Of a DNA stretch of 64,000 nt, positions 34,646 through 46,526 are shown one piece after another (within the stretch, counting starts at the first letter, position 1; each line of letters starts with the position of its first letter). The notes below the pieces were generated by a model. It was not told the origin of the DNA. It ran no database searches and saw nothing but the letters and a program-made list of their open reading frames with translations. A program made the position numbers and the translations under genes. Source of the DNA: Coptis chinensis (Eukaryota > Streptophyta > Magnoliopsida > Ranunculales > Ranunculaceae); assembly GCA_015680905.1 (NCBI GenBank), contig CM027382.1:25021501-25085500 (forward strand), given 5' to 3'.

Positions 34646-36148
34646 TGATAATCGTAAAAAAAATATAGTTTTACTAATGAATAAAGCGATGAAACTCTAA
34701 ACGAAAGTAAAACTATAAACTTTGGCTTATACTAGAGTTATCAAAGATATTTATTTTCTACTCTCGAATCTATTGAAGTAGAGTTGGAATAGAAGATTCG
34801 TTCCACTCCTAGTTCTTTAGCATTCAAGTTTCCTACGACTATCAATCCTACCAAAGTCAATGAGAGATTTACGAAGGGAATTTATACTACGATGTGAATT
34901 CAAATAACAAGATACAAATAACGGAATGACAGAATGCTAAGAGTTGAATCTAGATAAAGAATTAGGGGAATTTGATTCCACATTGAATCCAACTTAATAA
35001 CTTAGCATATATTTGTTGTAAACCAATGCTTACGTTCTTACGGTAAGAATTGGTCATTCTAATCTCTAATTATATATGACATTTCTACCAATTCATAACT
35101 AGCATGTGAGGTCATCTACCCATTCTCGTGGCGAATCAACGACCTTCTAGAGTGGAATAGATTCTTACAACGATTCTATATTACACAATAAAGTTTTCAT
35201 CAATGCTTCATCAAACCCCTCTAATGGAGGTTTAGCCTTGATTCATCAAACTATCATTTCCAATTGAATTAAAACTCGACATAATATAAAGATTTGAACT
35301 TTACTAATTTAACTACTCAAGAATTGAGATCCAAATTAATAACTAGGAAATGAATAACAAACAATAATTGAAATTAGATCTAAATAAATTTAAATGACAA
35401 AATTGAAATTATCAAGAACTACTATTTTATTTATCTAATGAATGAAGAACAATGATTCAAATAATTAATCTAAAACAAGGAATGAAACTAATTAATTACT
35501 AATTGAAATTCAAAAACTAGATCTACAAGCTATTCTAATGGCTACTTTATATTCTAAGCTATCTCTATATCCTTTTCTTAAGAGCTAAGTCTTGTTTTAT
35601 GTAAAGGAGGAGACCAGATCCACAATTTCGTGCATGGGATGAGAAGCCATGTTTTGGGCCGAAAATCGAGCCCAAAGCCCAATTTCTTCAGTCCATAGAG
35701 CCCGTTTCAGCTGGCTTTGACTTTGGCAGATTTTTCATCCATTTTTGCTCCTCTGATTGGGTCAAAGCTTGGACCATTGGGAATCTCTTTCCGAGCCGGT
35801 CGTTTTGACATAAGGTAGGCCCAAATCCGAGGCCTGAGTCCAAAGATATGGTCTTCGGAAATTCTGCTGACTTGTGCACTGTTTCTACCCGTGTTGACTT
35901 TTCAGCTTTTGACCGGGCTTTATAAAGACTTTGTCTCCTTGAATCTTGGCCTTTATCATAGAACTTCTTAGCAACCAGCCCTTTGCTCATTTATTTTGCC
36001 AAAGTGGCACATTTCTGCACATAATTAAGTTCCATGCCTGAAATACATAAAAGCACGTAATTAGCATTAACTCTTATTTATTACTCGCATAATTGGTCTA
36101 AAAGTAGTATTATTAAGGGGCTAAAACTACAGTTTTGGGCTCTTATCA
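34646..36148 (-). repeat. Ath-1 5' LTR
   Basis: 1503 bp, nearly identical to 18762-20215 apart from length differences. Confidence 0.92.
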
Positions 36149-36470
36149 TTGCCCACATCAAAATCAGCGACTGGACAATCAAACGTGTCCTGGTAGACCT
36201 AGGTAGTTCATGTGGCATCTTGTTATGTCAGACCATCAAAGAGATGAACCAGCCCAGATCGGTCTTCATAGATCCAATTACCCCCCTCTATGGATTCAAT
36301 GGTTCTCGAGTTGATCCAATAGGAGACATTATACTTCCTATCTCCATTGGATCCAGAGAAGATAAAGTCAGCATCAATACGTGTTTCAGTGTTCTGGATG
36401 TCAGCTCGTCTTATAATGCCATCTTAAGTCATCGCTGGATCCATCAAATGTAAGCAATACCATCAACACT
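36149..36470 (+). pseudogene. Tat-2 protease region, right part
   Basis: Resumes the Tat-2 sequence after Ath-1, with PLYGFNGSRVDPIGDIILP, matching Tat-1 11184-11618. Confidence 0.8.
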
Positions 36471-36949
36471 CTATCAAGTACTCCGCTTTCCTGGCCCTAG
36501 AAGTATAATGGAGCTTCGCATCAACCAACTCAAGGCTTAGCACTGCAATTAGATCCTCTCAGCAAACAAATCCGCTGGGCCTTCTATCCGAACCAAGAGT
36601 GAGTCCACCAGCTACATGATGGCCAGAGATTTAATTGCTGAGGTCAAATCCAAAGCGCCAAAGAAGAACGCTGGGGGATTTATAAAAAAAGTCACTCCAC
36701 CAGTCAGGACCCTAGAGGTCGCCCTAGCCCCTGTTAATCCACCAGTCAGGATCCTAGAGGTTGCACTAGCCCCTGTTGTCATGATTATAGAGGTCGCATC
36801 AGCCATTGTTGTCGTAACCACAGAGGTCACCCCAAATCCTGTTGCCAAGACCTCTATTCCTCAGATCGACAAAGCATCACCTGTGACCAGCTCTACTGAG
36901 GTCGCCTCTAGCTTCAAAAGCAGCAGTTCAAACTGAAGAAAAGAAGTGA

Positions 36950-37840
36950 GTGAACCTAGGAACCGAAGACGATCCCAAGTTTGTCTATGTGGGGGCTAAC
37001 CTTGGCCCTACTCTCAAGGCACAACTTGTAAACTTTTTATCATTGAATAAAGATGTCTTCGCTTGGTCGTACATCAATGTACCTAGTATAGATCCTGGTA
37101 TTGCACGTCATAATTTAAATGTCAACCCAAATGCTAAGCCAGTCCGTCAGTGCCCTGGGAAACTATCCTTGAGATTTCAAAAAGTAATTAATGATGAGGT
37201 CGATAAACTCAAAAAAGTAGGCTTCATCAGAAAGGTAGACTACCACAGAATGGATCGCTAACATAGTAGCAGTCCCAAAAAAGAATGGTACAGTTCGCCT
37301 TTGTGTAGACTTCACCAATCTCAACCAAGAAATACCTAAGGATAGTTTCCCCTTGCCAAGAATCGACCAACTCATGGACCAAACCTGTGGCCACGAACTA
37401 CTGTCATTTATGGATGCATACAACGGCTACAATCAGATCCCACTCGTAGAAGAAGACCAAGAGAAAACATCATTCATCACAGAGCAAGGGATCTACTGCT
37501 ACAACGTCCTCCAGTTCGGCCTCAAGAACGTTGGAGCGACCTACCAACAGCTCATTATTGACATGTTCCAAGACATGTTAGGGGACACCATGGAAGTCTA
37601 TATAGACGACATGGTAGTCAAGAGCAAGAAAGTGGTCGATCACCTCACTTACCTCGAACAGGCATTCTCCAGATTATGCCAAACTCAGATGAAATTGAAT
37701 CCCGAAAAATGCCTCTTTGGAGTGTCATCCGGGAAATTTCTTGGATATCAGGTATCACAACGAGGAATTGAGGCTAATCCAGACCAGATGCAAGCGTTTT
37801 TGGAAATGCCCGATCCAAAGACAAAGAATCAAATATAGAA
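36950..37840 (+). pseudogene. Tat-2 reverse transcriptase
   Basis: Contains DDPKFVYVGANLGPTLKAQL, then MDAYNGYNQIPLVEEDQEKT, NVLQFGLKNVGATYQQL and the YIDDMVV catalytic block, followed by the thumb region (LNPEKCLFGVSSGKFLGYQV). Standard Ty3/gypsy RT. Broken. Confidence 0.9.
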
Positions 37841-37850
37841 GCTATCAGGA

Positions 37851-38460
37851 ATGGTGGCCGCTCTCAACCGATTCATATCAAGGGCGTCAGACAAATGCCG
37901 ACCTTTCCTGCAGCTTCTAAAAAAAAGGGAACAATTCTCATGGAGCGACCAATGCCAGCAAGCGTTCTCTACGCTAAAAGAGTACCTAACAACACCACCT
38001 ATCTTGGCAACACTAACAGATGGCGAAACATTGGGGCTCTACCTTGCGGTTTCTGACTTTGCTATCAATTCAGTTCTCTTCAAAGAGGACAAAGGCTCAG
38101 AAAAGCCGATCTACTTCACAAGCAAGACACTAACACCAGCTGAAAAGAAATACTCTTACATTGAAAAAACAGTACTAGCTTTGCTATACTCTACAAGGAA
38201 GTTCAGGCCTTATTTTCAAGCACATCCACTCAAAGTACTCACTGACCTCCCATTGAAGAAGATCCTTCTCAGAGACAACAAGACAACTCGCATGGTGGTC
38301 TGGGCAGAGGAACTCGGGGAACATCACATCGAGTTCGTTTCGCAAACTTCTCAGAAAGGTCAGGTTGTTGCAGACTTTTTAGCAGACTTTCCTATTGATG
38401 ACCTGAACTGGGAGCCAGAAACAAATATCACATCCACTAAGCAACTAGATAAGTTAGCCT
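37851..38460 (+). pseudogene. Tat-2 first RNase H
   Basis: Open over 203 codons: FISRASDKCRPFLQLLKKRE, YFTSKTLTPAEKKYSYIEKT, RPYFQAHPLKVLTDLPLKKI. Canonical retroviral RNase H of the pol polyprotein. Confidence 0.88.
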
Positions 38461-38469
38461 AGTCACTGT

Positions 38470-38950
38470 TTGTGGATGGTTCTAGGAATCCCGGAGGAAG
38501 TGGGATCGGAGTCGTCCTAGTGTCACCAAATGGCACTATGGTTGAGAAAGCAGTTCGCATTGATTTTGCGACCTCTAATAATGAGGCGAAGTACAAAGCT
38601 CTAATTATGGGACTTAGAATGGCACTACAGCTCGGTGTCCAGGAGCTAAAAGTCTTTAGTGACTCGCAACTGGTTGTTTGCCAGATTGCTAAAGAGTACA
38701 TTACCCATGAAGGTAACCTTTCTAAATACCTTCAAGTTGTTAATCAGTTACTTCCTTCTTTTAAGACAGCCACCATACACCACTTCTTGCGTGATGAGAA
38801 TCACCACGCGGACAGTTTAGCCTATCTGGCTACTCAAACACCGAATTGCGCCCCTAAACAACTACTCATAGAAGTGACGGACCGACCTGCTTATCAAGAT
38901 GAGCACATCTTGACAATCAACGACTTATGCCCACTCTCTGACAGTTAGAT
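38470..38950 (+). pseudogene. Tat-2 second (archaeal-type) RNase H
   Basis: 158-residue frame starting DGSRNPGGSGIGVVL, with EAKYKALIMGL, VFSDSQLVV and a DENHHADSLAYLA end block. These are the D-E-D-D positions expected for the extra RNase H that marks Tat/Ogre elements. It lies between the first RNase H and integrase. Confidence 0.9.
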
Positions 38951-38970
38951 GAGTCAAACTTGGATGCAAC

Positions 38971-40242
38971 TGTAGGAACCGTTATTTCAGAATGCAAATT
39001 TCTACAAACCGCGAGAACCACACACAGCGGAATTAATGGGTTCTCATGGTTTTGGATAGAAAACATACCTTTGAATCCGGTTTAGGTAACTCTGAGAATC
39101 CAAGCTTTATGAATCCGAATCAACAATAACCCCTTGATCTTCTATTGTATTCCTTTATAATAGATTGGACATTGTGTGGGCAATGATCTACCAATCCCCT
39201 TCTTTCTCACAAAGCTAGATCCAATTTTGGATCTATCTTTCCTTGCCTCTTTTTCTAATCCAGATGAATAATGAATAGGTTAATTTCGGCTAGAGAGAAG
39301 AATGATTCTATTTATAGGCTACAACAGGGACCATGAGGAGAAATTAGGGTTGGGCCTCCTGACGGGCTTGGGCTTCCCATGTTTGCCCAGAACACACGGC
39401 CCAAGTCCATCAACAAATGACTTATTCCACTAAAGGCCATTGTTGCACTACCGCCCTAATCCCAAATTACATGTCAGCGTTTATAGGCTCCATATTATAT
39501 GCTTGTGGATCTCCTCGTGTTTAAGATATCAAATGTCCGTTGATTAAGTTAAGTTACTGACAACTACATTAATCAACTTCTTATGTCCTTGAGTAGTACC
39601 ACTCAACCTCATTGTCATGTCGGAATAAATTCACCTGCAGGGTTTACATGACAATCTTTTTGAGCTCCTCAAGGGGACATCATCAACCCGACTTCCTGCA
39701 GGTCACGGATTCCTTTTATAATCAACAACACACCTTACATACAATGTCATTACCCAATCCATAGAGTTTGTTGATTCACAAATGAATCTCACTCATTGAT
39801 GATTTAAAGCAATGTACAATGCACGTAAGTGCTCGTTATTATATCCGGATTAAGAGGACAAACATTCATAAAACAGAGCCGTTTGTTCTCTTATATAGTC
39901 AGTATAAAGAGAAACAACCTCACTTGGTCCTGTTCAATACACACAAAGTGTACTAGTGTAATCCTATAGTCAAGATAAACTAATACCAGATTATACTACA
40001 ACTGTACTAATGGTTTGTCCAAATCCATCTAGGTTGTGAACAATTACTTATACTTTATAAAGTACTGATGATATGATTTTCTGTGTGTTCACACCATATC
40101 ATCTACAACATAAAGTATTAGACACATGCATATAACTAATAACATATATAATATGCATAATATTTGCCTATATGATTCTCATTCAAAATATAAAGAATTA
40201 GAGTTAATACAAAAGTAATGCTTTTAGTATATAACCCTATTA
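38971..40242 (-). mobile_element. Solo LTR of an unassigned element in Tat-2
   Basis: 1272-bp insert, tgtaggaacc to aaccctatta, between direct repeats gcaac (38966-38970 and 40243-40247). It interrupts the sequence between the second RNase H and integrase. In the minus direction it begins taatagggttatatac and ends ggttcctaca, like a Ty1/copia LTR. It has no coding sequence. The family is a guess. Confidence 0.65.
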
Positions 40243-40247
40243 GCAAC

Positions 40248-41450
40248 CCATCATAGAATACATCCAACATGGCACAACCCCAGAAGACCCTACCAAAGCC
40301 AGACAAGTTTAATACCAGGCACGTCGCTATTGCCTAATAAATAACAAACTATTCAGAAAGTCTGCGGGCGGACCTCACTTGAGGTGCATTAGCTCAGAAC
40401 AAGGTCAACTGATTTTTGCCGAAATCCATGAGGGAGAATGCGGGAACTATGCTGGAGGTCGCTTTTGGCTCACAAAGCCATCTCCTAAGGTTACTTTTGG
40501 CCACGAATGTAGATCGATGCCAAGAAGTACGTACTAAAATGCATCAAATGCCAAACATTTGGCCATAATATCATCTAGCCAGCTCGCGAGTTAATTAACA
40601 TCGCCAGCTTTTGGCCATTTCACATGTGGGTCATGGATATCATGGGACCATTCATCCCACAGAAAAGCACCAGATTTTGATTCGTCCTTGCTGCCATTGA
40701 TTACTTCACTAAGTGGATAGAAGCGGCCCCCTTAGCTCAAGTCAAAGAATCACATGTCAGAAACTTCATCTGGACACACATCATCACCAGATTTAGCTTG
40801 CCCCACACATTGGTGATGGACAACGGTTCCCAGTTCAAGGGAAAAATAGTCAAGGAGCTTCTAGCAAAGTGGAAGATCGTTCATGCATTCTCCACTCCCC
40901 AGTACGCCCAAAGCAATGGCCAAGCAGAAGCTAGCAACAAAGCAATCTTGGCAAATTTGAAGAAAAAGATTGAAAAGAACAAGAGCCAATGACCAAATCA
41001 GTTAGAGAACATCTTATGGGCCCACCAAACCACAGCTCATTCTAGCACAGGCGAGTCACCGTTCTCACTATGCTATGGTACAGAGGCCGACATTCCTACC
41101 GAGCTGACAGTCACCACGACTCGGTCAGAGCTAGTCGAATCTGGGCAGAATGACTCCGTTCTAGCTCGAGAGGTCGACTTACTGGAAGAATGCCGTGACC
41201 TAGCAACCATCCAAGTGGCATCCTATCATCAGACTCTAAAGAATTCATACAATAAGTGAGTCAACCCTCGATCTTTTCAGCCTGGTGACTTAGTCCTAAA
41301 AAAGACTAAAGATGACTCCAAAGTGGAACCAACATGGGAAGGCCCCTACATAGTAGAGTGGGTTGTTGGCAATGGAGCCTACTGGATCAAAACACAGGAC
41401 GGTCAAGCATTACCACGTCCTTAGAACACTTACTCTTTAAAGAAGTTTTA
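40248..41450 (+). pseudogene. Tat-2 integrase region
   Basis: Core blocks LPHTLVMDNGSQFKGK and AQSNGQAEASNKAILANL (40798-40992), plus a C-terminal segment VEPTWEGPYIVEWVVGN near 41340. Colinear with Tat-1 7720-8930. Broken. Confidence 0.85.
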
Positions 41451-41559
41451 TCAATAAAGTTCTTTTTCATTTCGGTTGTGTTTTTTATTATTATTGTTGT
41501 TACCATGTATAAACGACTCTTCAGTATCAAAGCTGCTAATTACAATCTCCAAAAATACG

Positions 41560-42375
41560 CTTTCTTAAGCTAACACGCTCCCTCGAGCTCATCGGTTTCT
41601 TAGCCTCTACAGTTCTTACTAGTTGATGACCCACAACTCTAGGCTCAACTCAACTAGAACGCTCTCCCGAGCAACACACTTTCTTAAGCTAACACGCTCC
41701 CTAAAGCTTATCGGCTTCTTAGCCTTTACAGTTACGTTCTTACTAGTTGATGACCTACAACTCTAGGCTCAACTCAGCGAGAACGCTCTCCATGAACAAC
41801 ACACTTTCTTAAGCTAACACGCTCCCTCGAGCTCATCGGTTTCTTAGCCTCTATAGTTCTTACTAGCTAATGACCTACAACTTTAGGCTCAACTTAGCGA
41901 GAACGCTCTCCGTGAGCAACATACTTTCTTAAGCTAACACGCTCCCTCGAGCTCATCAGCTTCTTAGCCTCTACAGTTCTTACTAGTTAATGACCCACAA
42001 CTCTATGCTCAACTCAACAAGAACACTCTCCGTGAGCAACACGCTTTCTTAAGCTAACATGCTCCCTCGAGCTCATCGGCTTCTTAGCATCTACAGTTCT
42101 TCCTAGTTGATGACCTACAACTCTAGACTCAACTCAGCAAGAACGCTCTTTATGAGCAACACGCTTTCTTAAGCTACCACGCTCATTCGAGCTCATAGAC
42201 TTCTTAGCCTCTATAGTTCTTACTAGTTGATGACCCACAACCTTAGGCTCAACTCAGAGCGAACACTCTCCATGAGCAACACGCTTTCCTAAGCTAACAC
42301 GCTCACTTGAGCTCCCAGGCTTTTTAGCCCCTACATTTCGTATTTGTTGTAGAACTACAACCTTAGGCTGTAGCA
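41560..42375. repeat. Tat-2 tandem array, 120 bp x 7
   Basis: Units begin ctttcttaagctaacacgct at about 41560, 41679, 41804, 41924, 42044, 42164 and 42284; the last four periods are exactly 120 bp. Each unit has a gctcatcgg-cttcttagcct block and an acaactctaggctcaactca block. The last unit is the most diverged. The array sits just after integrase, where Tat elements often carry satellite-like arrays. Confidence 0.95.
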
Positions 42376-42699
42376 ACGAAATAACAAAACAATATGTACA
42401 AGCACTTGGACATAAGCAAAATAAGTGCATTCCATAACATCCATAATTCGAACTGCCTGAACAAAATTTGGAAGCCAGGTCACAAATCCACCGATCTACT
42501 GGGTCTACCCAGAAATCCAGATCGGTCTAATTACAAGTCTTTGAAACTATCCAACTGCTACTCATGTGGAAACCAGTTCGTTCTGTATCTTGGTAACACT
42601 AATGAAAGACGAACTGCCCAGGCAAGCCTAGGACACTAGTTCTATTGTTATACAATCTCTCACAAAACAGAAAACAAACATAGTACTCAAAATACTTCA

Positions 42700-45600
42700 T
42701 AACTTACAACAAAGATGAAGATATCCGACAACCATAGTCAAGCATCAGCAATAATGTGTTTATCATCAGCAGGAGCGGCACTGGTTGAAGGAGCATTCCT
42801 TGCATCTCTTGGTACGACAAGCACACTCGTACCAAGAGCCCCACGATCATACTCCTCTTTCAGCTGCAAGTATGTCTCCTCCAGCGCTGCATATTCTCCA
42901 CATACGCGGTCATTACGCCCTGCGTCTTTCGTACAATTCCCTGACAATGCTTGGCATACTCAGTCTAAGTCACTACTACTAGCTTCTCCCGCAAATCGAT
43001 CATTGAGCTGACCAGAATCGACCTCTCATCTAAAGCGTCCTGGTGATGTTTCGTCACAGCCTTCAGTTTCTTCTTATCAGCCTCCCATGCAGCTCGCATG
43101 CTCACCAGCTCTTCCTTGGCCTTGCTTACATCGCTTTCACCATTGTCAGCAAGTTGGACGGTATTCTTTAACTTATTGTACCCAGTAAGGAACTACAAAT
43201 AGAACATCAATGTTATATTCGACAACAAAGCAACAAGAAACCAGACCAGATGAAGAGCTTACCAAACAACATGCCATGTTCATGGTCTTCAGAGTCGTCC
43301 TTAGGTTTTCATCTCCAAGCTCTTCTTTATCGCCATTCAACACAATCCCTTCCAGAATACAGGTCGCTATGGGTGCCGAGTGGAAGCTATAGTCAGAACG
43401 TTTCACCATACATTTTTTTCTGTCTTCCCAGTATAAAAGAACTTGCTCCCCAAGTCTCCAACACACTTCTCCAAAACCCGGTCGCAAAGACATTCACCAA
43501 AGAATACCTTTTCCTTTAACCAAAGACACCACGTCTTTTTTGTGTTCAGATCGCCACCATCCCTACGACTAGGGGACCTGAACACTATACCTCCAGTTCG
43601 CTCGCGCGAACCGGAGGTAAAGCGACCTTCAGCTTTAGACCGTTTGCGGCTCTTCGAGCCAGAAGAGACCGCCTTGCGCTTACTGGGATCACATTGTCAA
43701 CGTGGCACAAAGTCAATATCATCCATCATAAAGGGAGATGCTTCCCTCGCCCCTCCATCACCATGCGCATCTCCACGTCACCTGGCCATCGGATATCCTA
43801 AGGACAGCCTAACGTTCAGTAAGTTAACAAGAAAGAAGGAACAAACAAGGGAAGATACCAACCTAGAACGATCAAGGAACTTACACAAGAACCTTAGAGA
43901 AGCAGCTTGAAGAAAATGCAGAAAAAATGCCATAAACTTCTTACAACAGTTCTTTTTATGTTCAAATTGCATACCTTCCCAAGACACATCATAAATACAT
44001 CGAAACGCCAAATGGCACACCACCTAGCAACTACCATTTTTAGATCTCCAACTGTTTGTATTCCCACACGTGCCATGCACGTGCTAGGGCCCTCTTTCAG
44101 CAGAACGCTCTGAAATGGCAAACTCTCCATATGCACAAGACGTTCCCCCGACCTCCCAGGTTACTTGGCCTTAATACCTATCACTATTTGGACCTACAAC
44201 ACTAGGACCGATTAAAGAGCAAGATGCTCAATCAGGATCACAAACTAATCAACCTCATCAAATCTTACTAGAAAAAGCCTACAACGCTAAATAGGTACAA
44301 TAACATCAAGAAGATCGCATTCGCAATATCACAGAAATAAACAAGAAGTAGAAACATGCCCGCCTCAGATTTTCAGCAAGGTCCTTGGAATCCAGTTCCT
44401 TACGGTTGCCATCCAGAGCCATCTGATCAACCATATAGGTCGCAATCTTACACGACTTGAAGTTGATATCAGTTTGCTTCACTGTTCGCTTCACCCCCTA
44501 GTCGTCCACATATACCACTTGGCGATCTAAGTCATCATCCACCATAATAGATTTCCCACTCACCTTACTTAGGACCTTCAACCTCACCGACGAGCTATGC
44601 TCTCGAGGCACTGGTGGATGGCTCTGACCGACCCTAAAGGTCTCCAGGTCCAAGTTGCTCAGGTCGGGCGTAGCCCTCGACCTGCCCCCCCACTCGTTCA
44701 CCACCAAATGAACCTCCAGCACCGGAGCTTTCCCCCAATCACAAGCGCTGCAGCCCTGGTAACCTTAGCCGCTCTTGGCTCACCCGTATCAGCCTTCCTC
44801 TTCAGCGAGCTGCTCCACTCGCGAGGAATGAACTCAATCTCCTCCAAGTCAAAGGGAGTGCCACCAGAACCTCTCCCCCCTTCAGGTCGCCTAGTCAACC
44901 CACCAACCCCAGAGGCTCCAGCACCACCTGCCACTCGCTTGTGACCAGAACGGTTTCGATTCCTCTCTTCCCTCGTCACCAGTTCGTCATTCCTCCTCTC
45001 CATCATTAATTCACTAGAAGTTTCACGGATAACCAAACCCCGAGCCCTTTTATTTTGTCTTTTTCTCTTCTCCCTGATAGAACGACCTCCTCTTTCTACA
45101 AAGTAGCTCGCTACTTCTGGTAGTTCCTCTTGCTTTTAAGTTCGGTTGAGCTTTTCAAATGATTCTATCACCCCACGTTTGGTTCGCCTTTTGATAACGA
45201 CCTCTGCAAAATAACACAGCAACATATCAGCCGCAAAGTCAACATACACAACATCAAACCAATAAAACAATACACTTGTACCCACCTGAAAAGTTACAAA
45301 TCCTAGTAAGTACACCAAATCCTTTGGCACAAAAGTTCCCAACTAATAGCAACGGTCTTCTCTCCTAAGCCTCATTACTTACACCATCCAGCATGCTAGA
45401 CTTTCTTATTCGTGTTTGCAACCTAAAGTTATGAGCCCGAGATCGCTTCACAGAAAAGTGCTCAGCAATGTCAGTGGCTCCTATGCGATATTCACCACTC
45501 GCATTCAACAGGTCGAACACCCTAAGCAGTCGCCAGGTATTGCCCACGAACTGGCAAGGTGCTTTGCCACAAAAGTTCAAAAATTCATAGACCAACTTCG

Positions 45601-46020
45601 AGAATGGTATCCTCATACCAGCTCTCAGTTTGCCCTTCACAGACTACTACCCCGTAGTTCGCCGGCGTGTACTTCGAGCTGAACACGTTGGCATTCTCTC
45701 CCAGGTTGTGTATCTCCAAGTTGCTTACATTTATCTCATAAGCTTCTCTCAGATCGGCGAAAGCTTTCACCGCACATTTGTCTACTACCCTAGGGGGCAG
45801 CCCACTAGAAGACGACCCCTCTTCACAACCTGAAGTGCTAGTTACAGTAACCACAGAATCAGATCGTGCATCCTCTTCATCCCTAGCCTCATCCTCATCA
45901 TCATCTTCACTCTTATACCTCAATGACTTTTCTCTATCTTCCTCATACTCACCACAACTTAAAGACACTTATCGAATCTCCTCAGATCGAGTATCATCAG
46001 ACTCAGACATCTCCTTTTTC
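42700..46020 (-). pseudogene. Tat-2 antisense ORF region (Transposase_28-like)
   Basis: A series of minus-strand coding-like segments opposite to gag-pol. From 5' to 3': an acidic N-terminal part (45968-45585, EDDDEDEARDEEDARSD); the PF04195-like block AGMRIPFSKLVYEFLNFCGK with VGNTWRLLRVFDLLNA (45640-45365); a basic/glycine-rich part (45036-44698); two related short segments (44494-44306 and about 43440-43200); and a coiled-coil-like end (43190-42740, includes LEETYLQLKEEYD). Spacing and splice-like GTAAGC near 43258 suggest introns, which antisense ORFs of this family are known to have. Broken; function unknown. Confidence 0.72.
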
Positions 46021-46516
46021 TTAGCAAATACCAAACCTAAACAACAAAAGCTAAAGCCGACCTAACTACTGGACATACAACGCTAGAACAGACGAAAAAA
46101 AGAAGAGCAACAATGGTAGAAACACTAACCTGAGGAACCTTAGCTTGCGTTTTACCTGGAGGAGAAACAAAAAATGACTTTTCAGATTTCCAGTTTGGTT
46201 TTATACAGCCGATCCTTTAGTTTCTGATGCATATCATGATTACACCATATACTCTAGACAACACGCCCCTACAGATCTGTCTTTTCAAAATCCCGAAAAA
46301 CGAGGTGGTGATTTTTCTATTCACCAACTGCTCAGATTCTCTCACATGCCAGCCACGTGCCAACTACCATCTCACATTAGTTCATCGTACAACACGAATT
46401 GACCTCAGTAGCACGGTGGGTATTTCCATTCACGCCAGTTCATTTCTTCACTCATGCTCAACATGCACCACATTTTTTCTCTCAGCAGATCGCTTCAATG
46501 TATAACACAACCTACT

Positions 46517-46526
46517 AAGAGGGGGC
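46517..46526 (+). promoter_or_regulatory. Tat-2 polypurine tract
   Basis: aagagggggc directly precedes the 3' LTR start at 46527. Confidence 0.75.

Larger units (their letters stand above)
18762..36148 (-). mobile_element. Ath-1: Athila-type Ty3/gypsy element nested in Tat-2
   Basis: Minus orientation, LTRs of 1454 and 1503 bp ending tgataa/ttatca, PBS at 34628-34643, PPT at 20216-20228. gag and protease lie at 31177-33985; two env-position ORFs at 22045-22971 and 23931-25091. I see no RT, RNase H or integrase anywhere in it, so it is a non-autonomous or internally deleted Athila. It was itself hit by the 4.5-kb insertion at 26639-31176. LTRs are closely similar (a few percent by eye), so it is younger than Tat-2. 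A clean 5-bp TSD is not visible; only tt(g) is shared at the flanks. It has several further breaks. Confidence 0.87.

Noticed and set aside
18757-36153. A clean 5-bp TSD for Ath-1
   Set aside because: The flanks ttgtt and ttgcc agree only partly, so I do not claim a TSD; the insertion is shown instead by paired LTRs and the continuing Tat-2 protease sequence.
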